Shown here piece after piece: positions 52,309-61,933 of a stretch of DNA of 64,000 bases. Source of the DNA: Flammeovirgaceae bacterium. GTDB taxonomy: Bacteria; Bacteroidota; Bacteroidia; Cytophagales; Cyclobacteriaceae. Where the stretch lies: NCBI GenBank assembly GCA_016709845.1, contig JADJMA010000007.1, positions 132,081-196,080 on the forward strand. Reading direction: 5' to 3'. Below the pieces are notes generated by a model that saw nothing but the letters and a program-made list of their open reading frames with translations, searched no databases and was not told where the DNA came from. Position numbers and translations under genes: made by a program. How positions within the stretch are numbered: position 1 is the first letter of the stretch; each line of letters starts with the position of its first letter.

Positions 52309-52857
52309 ATGAAAACACAAAATAGAATTGCGCTGACTTTTGGCCTTGGATTGATTTTATTTCTTGCCGGATGTTCCATGAGTATTCAAAATACGTACGA
52401 TCACCAAGTGGATTTTAGTAAGTATAAAACTTTTTGCTGGATGAGTGGCTGTAAATTTAAGTTTTCCGTACCATCGTACTTAAATGATAGTTTGCTGCGA
52501 GAGCATCTCAAAATTGCTATTATCGATGAACTGGAAAGCAAAGGCCTGAAACAGGATACTAACAACCCGGATCTGCTAGTGGGCTTTACGATTACGGTTA
52601 AAGATGAACAGGCAATTGTCTACCATCCAGCGGAAGATACCCCTGTCTATATCAGACCTCTTGATAATGAGAGAGAAGTGGTTAACTATTTAAAAGGTTC
52701 GTTAATTATTGGTATGGCCGATAGTAAAGAAAGCCGGATGGTGTGGCAATCGCACGCTATTAGCTACATGGAAAATAATCCTGATCTATCCGAAAAGAAT
52801 ATTCGTAAGGGCATTAAGATGGTTTTAAAGAACTATCCCCCTAAATCCACTAAGTAA
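52309..52857 (+). CDS. DUF4136-type lipoprotein
   Basis: A 183-residue lipoprotein from ATG 52309, with signal LGLILFLAGC and lipobox Cys. The mature domain starts YDHQVDFSKYKTFCW, the usual DUF4136 opening, and continues with LLREHLKIAIIDELESKGLK and NPDLLVGFTITVKDEQ. It is probably an outer-membrane or periplasmic lipoprotein of unknown function. A candidate Fnr-type site and a -7 element stand directly upstream. Confidence 0.75.
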   Translation: MKTQNRIALTFGLGLILFLAGCSMSIQNTYDHQVDFSKYKTFCWMSGCKFKFSVPSYLNDSLLREHLKIAIIDELESKGLKQDTNNPDLLVGFTITVKDEQAIVYHPAEDTPVYIRPLDNEREVVNYLKGSLIIGMADSKESRMVWQSHAISYMENNPDLSEKNIRKGIKMVLKNYPPKSTK

Positions 52858-52861
52858 TTTC

Positions 52862-54313
52862 CTAATCGATAATTGCTTCGGCTTCCATTTCTATCAGGTA
52901 CTCATCACCAATGAGTTCTGCTTTCACCATCGTATTAACTGGCTGAATCGTTTTAAAGCGTTCGCCATGGGCACGGGCAATGGCTTCCCAGTCATTTATA
53001 TTTCGGATGAAGATTCGAGTACGCACCACCTGATCGAGCGTGCCACCCAGCGATTGAATAGCGCCTTCAATTTTATCGATAACAAAATGAGTTTGCGCTA
53101 CCGGATCATTACCGCCAATAGCTTTGGGTCCGTGGGTAGCTGTAGTGCCTGATACCAGAATCCGATTTCCTTTTTTTACAGCACGGCTGAATCCGGCAAG
53201 GTCTTCCCACACCGTTCCGCTCAATGCTTTTATTCTTCCATCATTGCCTTTATAGGAAGGGTAGGGCGGTGGAATTGTTTCGACATGATGACTAAGATCA
53301 CCCGATGCGGTAAGGAAGGGTGGCTTGCGATACTCATCACCACAATCACCTTGTATGGATGAAAGTTGTGTGAGATTTTCTTTAATCAGATTCTTACTTT
53401 CTGCATCCAGTGAAAGAGAAAGTAAGGATAGATTTTCCTGAATGTGTTCACTCTTGCCTAACCGGGCACCAATAATTACACCGCCAACAGCAGGTTGCTC
53501 CAGCATATACCGACTGGCCACATTAGCGATAGAACAATTATTTTTTATAGCTACTTTTTGAAGTGTCTTTAACAGATTTTGAAATACTGCCCAACCGCCC
53601 GATGCATCGATAAAGCGTTTGTATTTCATCTGCGACCAGGTTAATGAATCGTTTAGGGTTGGCTCCGCTTTATCAAGCCATCGTTCTGTTAAAAAACCTC
53701 CGGCCACCGTACCAAAAGCAAGCAGTTTAATATTATGCGCCAGACATAAATCCGACATGGCATGTGAGGCACGTTGATCAAGTAATGAAAAACATACCTG
53801 ATTGGACACTACTTCAATACCGCTATTCATACAATGCGTAGATGTGCCGTGTCAAAATTGGTAAGACCCAAACATTGAATCAATCCTTCTGCTTTTAGTT
53901 CTTGCAACCAATACAAACAATCTAGCCACGATGGGTCAGCATAATTCCAGGCATGGAATTGCATTAAATTAATTCGTTCTGTTCTGAAGTCTTTTAAGAG
54001 CTCTTTGCACAGCTTCACGCACTTGCTCTTTCGTTACTTGACCGGGAGTAGGAACCCATTTTGTAAATAATTGAGATTTGCCTTTAGCATATTTATTATC
54101 AAACAACCCAGCAATATCTTCAGCCGATCCATAATGATCAGCCATATCGAACGTGGTTAGTCCGGCATCGAAATATTGTTTCATGGCTTGTGCTGCCGCT
54201 TCCTGATCGATATGATTTCCATCCCGTTCAAGATCAGCCACTTGCCACAAGCCGGTAATTACACGTGAAATTTTAAATCCAGGAGCTAGTTCAATAGTTG
54301 GTTCAGCCTTCAT
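52862..54313 (-). CDS. aldo/keto reductase fused to a C-terminal RidA (YjgF/UK114) domain
   Basis: About 483 residues. N-terminal AKR domain: KISRVITGLWQVADLERDG, FDAGLTTFDMADHYGSAED (catalytic Asp/Tyr), then after a shift near 54000 RINLMQFHAWNYADP and after a shift near 53828 VVSNQVCFSLLDQR and GVIIGARLGKSEHIQENL (NADP-binding). From about 53250 a RidA domain follows in the same uninterrupted frame: FSRAVKKGNRILVSGTTATHG, DPVAQTHFVIDKIEGAI and VVRTRIFIRNINDWEAI, with the Arg of the RidA active site. AKRs reduce carbonyls; RidA hydrolyses reactive enamines/imines. The fusion suggests that the reductase acts on, or releases, an imine-like product. Confidence 0.8.
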
Positions 54314-54320
54314 AAGAAAA

Positions 54321-55809
54321 TTATTCGGGAGGTAATGTTGAATATAATTGTTTGGTATCTACTCCTGATTTTTTTAATCGCTTCCAATTGTAAACGAAAA
54401 TCAGCGATGCGATTATCATAACGAGAAACCAAACCGGAGTAGAATGAAAATACCAGGCTTCCGCAGAAGCTGTTAAATCTTTTGTGATATGGATCAGTAA
54501 GAAACCGGTTAACCACAAGGCGCCTGCCGAAGCTACGATCCGCTGTAGCGAAACAGATTTGAAGACCGAAATTTTTGCGGCAATGGCAGGATTCTTTTTG
54601 GTAATACTAAAACAGAAATGCACATAAGTAAAAATTCACGAGCATGGAAGTAACCATAATATCAATACCTAAAAAGAAATCTCCCGCAAAGTGACTTCCT
54701 AATATTCCGATGGTAGCCATAAGTCCGCTCAGTAAAATAGCTACATAAGGTGAGTGGTAGGAACGATGAATCTTTGAAATACGTTTTGGAAAAATTCCAT
54801 CTTCGGCCCACGAGAACATTAAACGAGAGACAGAAAGAATCATGGCCGGAAGGTCATTAATTAACGCGATGGCTGCACCAAATAAAATCAACACCGCCCA
54901 ACCGGGTGAGAGCAAATAACTAAGCAGCCCCACAGCTGTAATGTCTTTAGTAAGCGATTCTGCAGCAACAAAACTCCAGGGAACTGTTTGATAAACGGAA
55001 AATGTAAAAAGAATATAAAATAAACTTACACTGATCATGGCTATTCCGATGGCCCGCGGCAACGAGCGGGATGGATCTTTGGCTTCACCGCCTGCTTGTG
55101 CGATGGAATCAAACCCAATAAAGCTGGAAAATAAAAGCGCTGAACCTGCGAGAAAGGTTCGCCAATTAAAGATAGGCGGTATCTCTACAATGGATCGTCC
55201 TTCGCGCAGCATAAGCGCTTGCGCAAAATCCTGCTTATCAAACGAAAGTCCGGTAACGATTACAATAGCGCCTAAACCAAACATTAAAACCATCAGGGGC
55301 ACCACCGTTCTTTCATAAAGCGTTACGCCTTTAATGTTGATGAGAACAAACGTCCAAAGAAAAATCAGAGATAACGAAACCCTTACGATGTCGTTATTGA
55401 GCGAAATGGCTAATTGATTCCATAACATGGCCGTAGCTATGTCGCGCAAAAAAGGAACGATAACATAGGAGACAACACCAATGGCAATGGATAAACCAAA
55501 CCATTGTGAAAAGCTGGCGACAAAACCCAGGTATGGACTTAATGAGCGGCTTGCATAGATGTAACTGCCACCGGCCCGTGGCATGGCCGATGCCAGAATG
55601 ATGTATGCAAACGCAGCCAGCGTAGCCGGTATGGCTGCAAATAAAAATGCAGGTAAAACGTAAGGTCCAATACCCGGTACATTTCGTTGGATCATAAAAG
55701 GCACAACATAGATGGATGCACCGATCATGGAACAGATACCCGTAGCGGCCAAGCCCAAAAGTCCAAGTTTGCGTGGCAATGATACTGTAAGATTGGAGTA
55801 AGGGTTCAT
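54321..55809 (-). CDS. APC-family amino acid permease
   Basis: About 496 residues with twelve or more membrane helices. LGLLGLAATGICSMIGASIYVVPF is the first helix with the APC G-S/A-I/G motif, FIGFDSIAQAGGEAKDPSRSLPRAI is the conserved cytoplasmic loop, and LMFSWAEDGIFPKRISKIH another. Near 54615 the frame shifts (VNFYL to CISVLVLPKR), and the last helices (ASAGALWLTGFLLIHI, VWFLVMIIASLIFVY) lie in the next frame up to 54321. It imports or exchanges amino acids or amines by cation or substrate coupling; specificity cannot be read. Confidence 0.82.
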
Positions 55810-56034
55810 GTAAAATGGTTAGATAATGGGCAAAGATAACCGCTAATTACACAAACTTTTGTTAGTTTGTAAAATTGAAACTAACTAGAATAAATAGCTC
55901 GTATTATAATACTTAGATGATTTGAGATATTTGTTTCAAATAGACTTGGATTGAAATTTTTATCTGAGATTTGCTATTTGTTGTTGTGTGATATGTTTGA
56001 ATAGGGTTAGATACATTATACCGGTAGTATTTCG

Positions 56035-58150
56035 ATGAAGTGGAAGATAACAGAAAATATAATTTCGGATGAAATCAAGAAAGGGACGGTTGACAATTTA
56101 TTGTTAGCGGCTGTTATTATTTTCTTTCCAGCTCTTATTGTTTCGCTTATAAGAATTGAGTTTACAGGATGGCAATTGGCCTATACCTATCAGACTATTA
56201 TTTTTATTAGTGCGGTTGCTGTTTATGCTTTTAGAAAAAGGCTAAGCGTAGGCTTTAAACTATTTGTTATACAATTTTCCGTTTTTGTAATTGCCATTAG
56301 CGGGTTGCTTACGTTTGGATATCTTGGAAGTGCACATCTTTTTTTTATTCTAATTCCAATTTTCTTTTGGTTCTTTTCTAAACCTATTTTCGCAATAGGA
56401 GCTACAATAATTTGTGTTGCTATCTTTAGTCTTTTTGGATATTTATATGTATCAGGATATTTGTCCATTGATTTCGATGTGAACGAGTATATTAATAGAG
56501 GTGTAACATGGGCGACTTATGGATTTGTAATGCTCACCATTATGAGTTTTTGTATCGTTATGTTCAATGAGCTCTTTCGCGCTCAAGAGAAATCCTATTC
56601 ACTGATAACTGAAAGTGAGCGAAGACATAGATTACTAGCAAACAATATAAATGACATAATTTGGATTTTGGATTTTGAATCTAAGAAGTATGTCTATGTA
56701 AGTCCATCAATACGAAAGACCCTTGGCTATCAACCGGAGGAGTTTATTGAGACAGATTTTTCTTCCCTGATGCCAGCACACTCAGTGAAAGCTTTAGCTG
56801 AATATCTGCAACGAGGACTTGAAGATTTCAAATTGGATAGATCCCCGGATCAGCACACTTACGAGCAGGAAGTATATCATAAAAAAAGGACATACGGTTT
56901 GGATCGAAACCAGTACTCAATATATTCGAAATGAGATCACACAGCAGATTGAAATTGTTGGTGCTAGTCGGGAGATTACAGATCGAAAGAGAGCCCAGTA
57001 TGCGCTTGAAAAAAGTGATGAGCGATATAAATTAGCAACGGGCGCTTCAAATATGGGTATTTGGGATTGGTATCCTCATTCTGATGTTGTCTACTTTTCT
57101 GACATGTGGAAACAACAGATTGGATATAAATCCAACGAGTTGGAATCTAAATTCAGCACCTGGAATGAGCACTTGCATCCCGATGAGCGCGCAGCGACCC
57201 TAAAACGCCTGGAAGATTATCTGGCTTCTCCTGTTGGAAAATATATTGTTGAATTTCGATTTCGTCACAAAGCAGGACATTATATATGGATTCACTGCCG
57301 GGCGGAGACCATTCTGGACGAATCAGGAAAAGTAAAAAGGTTGTATGGCACCCACCAGGATATTACGAGGCTCAGAATGAACGAAGAGAATCTTATTGAA
57401 AAGAACAGGATGCTCGAGAAGATTAATTCTGAATTAGATAATTTTGTTTACCGTGTGTCTCATGATATTCGAGCACCGCTTTCTTCCTGTTTTGGAATTC
57501 TAAACTTAATTGAAAAGGAAAATTTAATCAATTCCAATAATCAATTTTATTTTAATCTACTACGTGATGTATTATCAAAACAAGAGTTAGTCATTAAGAG
57601 TATCCTTGAATATTCACGTAATTCAAGAGGTGAATTATCGAATGGAGAAATAAAGTTGAAGGAGATGATACTCTCAACATTTTCTGATATTAAATTCATG
57701 AATGACTCAACCGGAAAGGTAGAATTAGAAGTGCATCTGGAGGAAGGATTTTCATTTTCTTGTGATCGGCATCGAATACAATTCATTTTAAATAACTTGA
57801 TCTCGAATGCGATTAAGTATGCTGATTTAAATAAAGCCCGACCTCTGATAAGTGTTTTTGCTGAGCAAGATGAGAAAGAAGTTAGAATTACCGTAAGGGA
57901 TAATGGAATTGGAATGTCTGCTGAAGTACTGCCTCATATTTTTGAAATGTTTTATCGGGGAAATGATAATAAAAGCACTGGGTCAGGACTTGGCTTGTAC
58001 ATTGTACATGAAACAGTTGAAAAACTCAGAGGCAAAATTCAGGTAACATCCGAGTTCGAGAAATTCACATCCTTTGTAGTTACGCTACCTTTAACACAAG
58101 AGGATAGTCTCAATGAAGTAAAGGGAAATAATTTAGTTATCGATATCTAG
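56035..58150 (+). CDS. membrane PAS-domain sensor histidine kinase
   Basis: About 705 residues with one frameshift near 56890 in an A7 run (YHKKGHTVWIETSTQ restored). The N-terminus has about six membrane helices (residues 20-185), then two PAS domains (NDIIWILDFESKKYVYVSPS; ASNMGIWDWYPHSDVVYFS with PAC region FRHKAGHYIWIHCRAE). Then comes the kinase: H box RVSHDIRAPLSS (phospho-acceptor His near 475), N box NNLISNAIKYAD, G1 VRDNGIGMS, G2 GSGLGLYIV. No response regulator is adjacent; the orphan receiver at 47765 is a possible partner only by proximity. Confidence 0.88.
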
Positions 58151-58222
58151 AAGTTACAGACGCTGAATCTTCCATTTATTATTTTATCCGAAAGGCATAC
58201 TTTCAAAGGTTATTTCGGGAGT

Positions 58223-58252
58223 AAAAAAAGGACTGCCTAGATGACAGTCCTT
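58223..58252 (-). terminator. rho-independent terminator after aqpZ
   Basis: On the minus strand AAGGACTG pairs with CAGTCCTT across a 9-nt loop and is followed by a run of T (A7 at 58223-58229 on plus), about 30 bp past the aqpZ stop. Confidence 0.85.
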
Positions 58253-58280
58253 GACCAATTATGAGTCAGGGGTTCAAATG

Positions 58281-58982
58281 CTATTCTTTCTTTCCTTCCA
58301 ATAGTTTATGAACGATACCCGCTAGTATTGCGCCTGCAATAGGAGCTACCCAAAACAACCAGAGTTGTTCAATAGCCCAACCTCCTGCAAAGATGGCTTG
58401 CCCGGTGCTTCGTGCGGGGTTAACTGAGGTATTTGTTACGGGAATACTAACGAGGTGTATGATAGTTAAACCGAGCCCAATTGCTATAGGGGCAAATCCG
58501 GCCGGAGCCTTTGGGCTTGTTGATCCTAAAATGATAATCAAGAAAAAGAATGTCATCACTACTTCGGATGTCAAGGCAGCTGTTAATGAATATCCTCCGG
58601 GTGAGTGTTCGCCATACCCGTTTGATGCAAAGCCTCCATCCGTTGAGAAGCCTGGTGCGCCACTGGCGATAAGATATAGCACTCCGGCCGCAGCAATGGC
58701 TCCCAATACCTGCGCAATGATGTATCCGGGAAGTTCCGATGATTTAAATCGGCCGCCTACCATAAGTCCGATCGAAACGGCAGGGTTAAAATGCCCACCT
58801 GAAATGTGACCCACTGTATAGGCCATAGTAAGAACGGTTAATCCGAAAGCCAGAGCTACACCCAATAGGCCAATGCCTACATTGGGAAAGGCAGCTGCGA
58901 TAACGGCACTTCCGCAACCGCCAAGAACAAGCCAAAATGTGCCGAAGGATTCTGCTAATAACTTTTGTGATGTTGATGCCAT
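58281..58982 (-). CDS. aqpZ: aquaporin Z
   Basis: An intact 233-residue water channel with six membrane helices and two half-helices carrying the NPA motifs, GHISGGHFNPAVSIG and TNTSVNPARSTGQA. The N-terminus KLLAESFGTFWLVLGGCGSAV is typical of AqpZ, and the Arg after the second NPA (NPARS) is the selectivity Arg. It moves water across the inner membrane. Confidence 0.94.
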   Translation of the reverse strand: MASTSQKLLAESFGTFWLVLGGCGSAVIAAAFPNVGIGLLGVALAFGLTVLTMAYTVGHISGGHFNPAVSIGLMVGGRFKSSELPGYIIAQVLGAIAAAGVLYLIASGAPGFSTDGGFASNGYGEHSPGGYSLTAALTSEVVMTFFFLIIILGSTSPKAPAGFAPIAIGLGLTIIHLVSIPVTNTSVNPARSTGQAIFAGGWAIEQLWLFWVAPIAGAILAGIVHKLLEGKKE

Positions 58983-59098
58983 AAAAAAAGGGTTAGGTTA
59001 AGGGTTTATTTTGGGAAGATAGGTAATTTTTAAATTTATAGAGCTGTTACCTTGAATGTGCTCTTTGTTGATTAAAGTGTAATAATTAATTTTCCGAT

Positions 59099-59618
59099 AT
59101 GAAAAGTTCCTCCTTTGTTGACTTATCCGGATCTCGGATTCTGTATTTCAATCTATTAGCGAGTATCTCACTAAAGAAGGTTTTAAAATAGCTTCACATG
59201 ATTTTAATCGCCCTTGGGGTGGATTTTTTGTGCTGGACGAATCTCAAGCGCAAAAGTTTGCTGAAAAATATTTTCCTGAAGTAGAATTTGATTCGCTGAA
59301 AATAAGCGCCAAGCTAAGTCCAAAATTTTGGTAGTTGAACCGACTAAACGATTGTCGTGGCAGTATCATTTCAGACGTGCAGAAATCTGGAAACTTATAG
59401 CAGGCACTTCGGGTGTGGCCATTAGTGAAACCGATGCACAGGGAGAAGTGCAACAAATGCAAATGGGAGAGATCATTCGCTTAAAGCAAGGGCAACGCCA
59501 TCGACTGGTAGGAACTGATGGTTGGGGTGTTGTTGCCGAAATTTGGCAGCATACCGATGCAAGTAATCCTTCGGATGAAAGTGATATTATTCGGTTGCAA
59601 GATGATTTTGGTAGATAA
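59099..59618 (+). CDS. cupin-fold phosphosugar isomerase-like protein
   Basis: About 170 residues starting at ATG 59099 (MKSSSFVDLSG). Frames shift near 59150 and near 59325. Fitted together: SISEYLTKEGFKIASHDFNRPWGGFFVLDE, then LVVEPTKRLSWQYHFRRAEIWKLIAGTSGV, GEIIRLKQGQRHRLVG and VAEIWQHTDASNPSDESDIIRLQDDFGR. This matches cupin proteins of Bacteroidota annotated as mannose-6-phosphate or phosphoheptose isomerase, with metal-binding His/Glu in WQYHFRRAE and the late H. The true substrate is not known. Confidence 0.65.
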
Positions 59619-59690
59619 TTTAAGCTTGTTGATCAGCCTTCAAAAGGAACAAGGACTTGCATCAGAGAAAAACACTTAATAAAAATTCTA

Positions 59691-60360
59691 ATGAAAGGCC
59701 TTTTAATTGATTTAAGCCATACTATTGAACACGGACTTATAACTTATAAAGGGTTGCCAGCACCAATTATTTGTGACTATTTAAGCAGAGAAAACTCAAA
59801 GAAGTTTTACGAAGAAGGAACTGAATTTCAAATTGGTAAAATTGAAATGGTTTCAAATACAGGAACATATATTGATTGCCCTTTTCACAGATTTGAACAC
59901 GGTAAAGACCTTTCGGAGGTTGCATTGGAATCTTTTGCTAACCTCGATGCCCTTGTAATCAACATTCCTTTTTCTGAAACATTAGAAATAACAAAAGAAC
60001 ATTTAAAGAATTATCAGATTAAAGACAGAGCAGTTTTAATTCATACAGGTTGGGACCGCTACTGGAATACTGAAAAGTATTACGAAAACCACCCTTACCT
60101 GACAAAGGAAGCTGCCGAATATTTGAGAGATTGCGGTGCTAAACTAGTAGGTATTGACTCTCATAATATAGACGGTACATCAGGTAGATCGGCCAGTTCA
60201 CACGATACTTTTAGGAGCGGAAATTTTAATTGTAGAGCACCTTTGTAATTTATATCAATTGCCGGAATACGGATTTACTTTTAGTGCAATTCCACCAAAA
60301 TTTAAAGGCGTTGGAACCTTTCCTGTTAGAGCTTTTGCTAATCTGAAAGAAAATAAATAA
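59691..60360 (+). CDS. cyclase-family (kynurenine formamidase-like) hydrolase
   Basis: About 223 residues with one frameshift near 60190 (SGRPVHTILLGAEILIVEHL restored). The N-terminus LIDLSHTIEHG and the metal region SNTGTYIDCPFHRFEHGKDL match the putative-cyclase family (KynB, isatin hydrolase). The usual HxGTHxDxPxH reads NTGTYIDCPFH, with Tyr and Asn in place of two His. RAVLIHTGWDRYW and LVGIDSHNIDG fit the fold. The family hydrolyses N-formylkynurenine, isatin or related amides. The gene ends 20 bp before the first hairpin repeat of the 60.4-61.3 kb island. Confidence 0.7.
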
Positions 60361-60370
60361 CTGGCTACAG

Positions 60371-60425
60371 CCTGTCGCCTTTGTTGGTGTTGTGTGAAAG
60401 GAAGTGGGTGGGTTTCACCAACAAA
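60371..60425 (+). repeat. hairpin repeat, copy A
   Basis: TTTGTTGGTG (60380-60389) and CACCAACAAA (60416-60425) form a perfect 10-bp inverted repeat. The left half, CGCCTTTGTTGGTGTTGTGTG, matches the other copies read on the minus strand. There is no T-run, so it does not look like a terminator. It starts 20 bp after the cyclase-family stop codon. Confidence 0.7.
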
Positions 60426-60455
60426 AAATATGGTGCTAAATATAATTTAAATGCG

Positions 60456-60522
60456 ATGGTGTTGGTTTGTTTGTTGGTGAGGCAACCGCACAAATCCTGC
60501 ACGCAACACCAACATGGGCAGC
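60456..60522 (-). repeat. hairpin repeat, copy B
   Basis: Read on the minus strand it runs GCCCATGTTGGTGTTGCGTG, AGGATTTGTGCGGTTGCC, CACCAACAAACAAACCAACACCA. Inverted repeat halves are TGGTGTTG (60457-60464) and CAACACCA (60504-60511). It is nearly identical to copy D over ~60 bp. Confidence 0.7.
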
Positions 60523-60527
60523 GGATT

Positions 60528-60544
60528 GTTGGTCAGCGACCAAC
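60528..60544. repeat. short palindrome GTTGGTC-AGC-GACCAAC
   Basis: A perfect 7-bp inverted repeat with a 3-nt loop. Degenerate relatives containing TTGGTCAGCGA lie at 60744-60760 (plus) and 61138-61156 (minus), so it is a second repeated unit of the same island. Confidence 0.55.
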
Positions 60545-60764
60545 GAGAATAAAGGGCATAGCCAATCCAGAGCGGAGGGAGAAGATCGATGGCGGAAAAT
60601 GAATTGATAAGACTAGGTTAATCATTTACAACGCACCAGCGAAGGATCGCCTCGCTTGAAGTCGTTACTTATGATCGCTTCGGCTCGTTGGTGTTCGTCA
60701 AGCATATTAGTTACCCTTATCGCTCTGATTGGATTTATTAGTTTGTTGGTCAGCGATAAACGAA

Positions 60765-60828
60765 CTGGTTTGCTTGTTGGTGTGACAGCGGCACAAAGCC
60801 AACACGCAACACCAACAAGGGCGGTAGT
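60765..60828 (-). repeat. hairpin repeat, copy C
   Basis: CTTGTTGGTGT (60773-60783) and ACACCAACAAG (60809-60819) form a perfect 11-bp inverted repeat with a 25-nt loop. On the minus strand it reads CCGCCCTTGTTGGTGTTGCG, then TGTTGGCTTTGTGCCGCTGT, then CACACCAACAAGCAAACC. It starts about 20 bp past the stop of the minus-strand antitoxin gene, the same distance as copy A from the cyclase-family gene. Confidence 0.72.
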
Positions 60829-60839
60829 AAAGGAAATTT

Positions 60840-61072
60840 TTATTTTGCCTGCCTGAATACTTTTTCTTTATCTATTAAATTGTTCTCATCTTCAGATTCG
60901 TCATAGGCCAATAAAACTTTCTTGTTTTTGTTCCTCGGTCAAGGTGCCCCAAAATCTTCCAGGTTTATCTGATTCCCTTACTTTAGAAAGTCATAAAGTG
61001 TTTGTGTAGTTGTTCGCTCTGTATCCCATCAACTATTTTATGAATGTTTGATTTCAAGTCAATCGTTCCCAT
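60840..61072 (-). pseudogene. antitoxin-like addiction-module protein, frameshifted and without a toxin
   Basis: Minus strand from ATG 61072: MGTIDLKSNIHKIVDGIQSEQL, then in other frames TLYDFLK, VRESDKPGRFWGTLTEEQK and VLLAYDESEDENNLIDKEKV, stop at 60840-60842. Three indels (near 61005, 60965 and 60918) are needed to join a ~77-residue protein. It resembles the small Bacteroidota antitoxins of the addiction-module type, which normally precede a RelE/ParE-type toxin. Downstream on the same strand there is only hairpin repeat C, and no toxin frame is visible. Broken by the same error type as its neighbours or genuinely decayed; I cannot tell. Confidence 0.5.
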
Positions 61073-61215
61073 CTTTTTAAATTTTAATGATCCAATTTAC
61101 TGAAAAAAAGTGATTTGCAATTTGTAATATCTCTTAGTTGTTGTTCGCTGACCAACCACATTTCCGACCCTTCATTCGCGTAGAGTTTCCGAGGCGGGTA
61201 ACTCTGCGAAGAAAA

Positions 61216-61291
61216 AAATGCGATGGGTGTTGGTTTGCTTGTTGGTGGCGCAACTGCACAAATCCTGCACGCAACATCAACATGGGCAGGG
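61216..61291 (-). repeat. hairpin repeat, copy D
   Basis: On the minus strand: CCCTGCCCATGTTGATGTTG, CGTGCAGGATTTGTGCAGTT, GCGCCACCAACAAGCAAACC, AACACCCATCGCA. It is a near copy of B, upstream of the antitoxin gene. The rest of the 61073-61448 gap shows only the degenerate TTGGTCAGCGA unit at 61138-61156 and AT-rich sequence; no gene is supported there. Confidence 0.65.
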
Positions 61292-61448
61292 AAGAAGACC
61301 AACATGAACTTGGACTTGTGTTTACCATCAGTTGTGTAGGCCAATATTTCATTTTTTATTTAATCTTTTCTTTTATCTTTATAAGATCTATACAAGGGTT
61401 GGTTTTTCTTACACTCTTATTTTGAGTGAATTTTAGGTGCTTAAAAAA

Positions 61449-61928
61449 ATGACCATGATACAAAATGCACTTGTAACCAGCCTTTTATTTGTTGCCCATG
61501 TAATGTATTCTCAAGAAGCCATACCAGCTTCTGGCGGTGAAGCCACAGGTAACGGTACGGTTAGTTATTCTGTAAGTCAAAGTGGTTTACACTATAAATA
61601 CTGGCAGTAACGGTTCCGTCTCTCAAGGCGTACAACAAAGTATAGAAATACTTATTCTAAGCAATCCCGAATTAATAGCACTGACTTTAACAGCCGTAAC
61701 TTACCCTAACCCAACTACAGACTATGTGGTACTGATGTTAAAAGATTCCAACCTCACAGATTTAAGTTATGCGATGTACGATGTGCAAGGACGAGTAATG
61801 TCAGTAAAGGGGAAATACAACAAGAGGCAACACAAATAACAATGCAAAATTTGGCGGTTGGCGCATACATCCTTAAAGTATCCCAAAGAAACCAAGGAAT
61901 AAAAACCTTTAGAATTATTAAAAAATAG
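61449..61928 (+). CDS. short secreted protein ending in a T9SS type A sorting domain
   Basis: About 160 residues after joining frames at ~61580 and ~61815. A Sec signal (ALVTSLLFVAHVMYSQ) leads to EAIPASGGEATGNGTVSYSVGQVVYT, then TNTGSNGSVSQGVQQ-like repeats and the sorting domain VTYPNPTTDYVVLMLKD, LSYAMYDVQGRVMSVKG and LAVGAYILKVSQRNQGIKTFRIIKK. Such minimal proteins consist of little more than a start and a sorting tail. Function unknown. It lies 5 bp before the next gene and probably shares its transcript. Confidence 0.7.
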
Positions 61929-61933
61929 AAGCA

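Noticed and set aside
60656..60856. A 66-residue plus-strand frame with a hydrophobic stretch
   Set aside because: It lies over hairpin repeat C and the end of the antitoxin gene; its hydrophobicity comes from repeat sequence.
60361..61300. CRISPR array
   Set aside because: The repeats are few, divergent, in both orientations, irregularly spaced and hairpin-forming; there are no uniform spacers and no cas genes.
60361..61300. Integron attC sites
   Set aside because: The arms CACCAAC/GTTGGTG do not satisfy the RYYYAAC/GTTRRRY core, and no integrase gene is in the window. Kept only as an analogy.
61138..61425. A 95-residue plus-strand frame in the repeat island
   Set aside because: It lies over repeat D and AT-rich spacer sequence, with no motif and no credible start.
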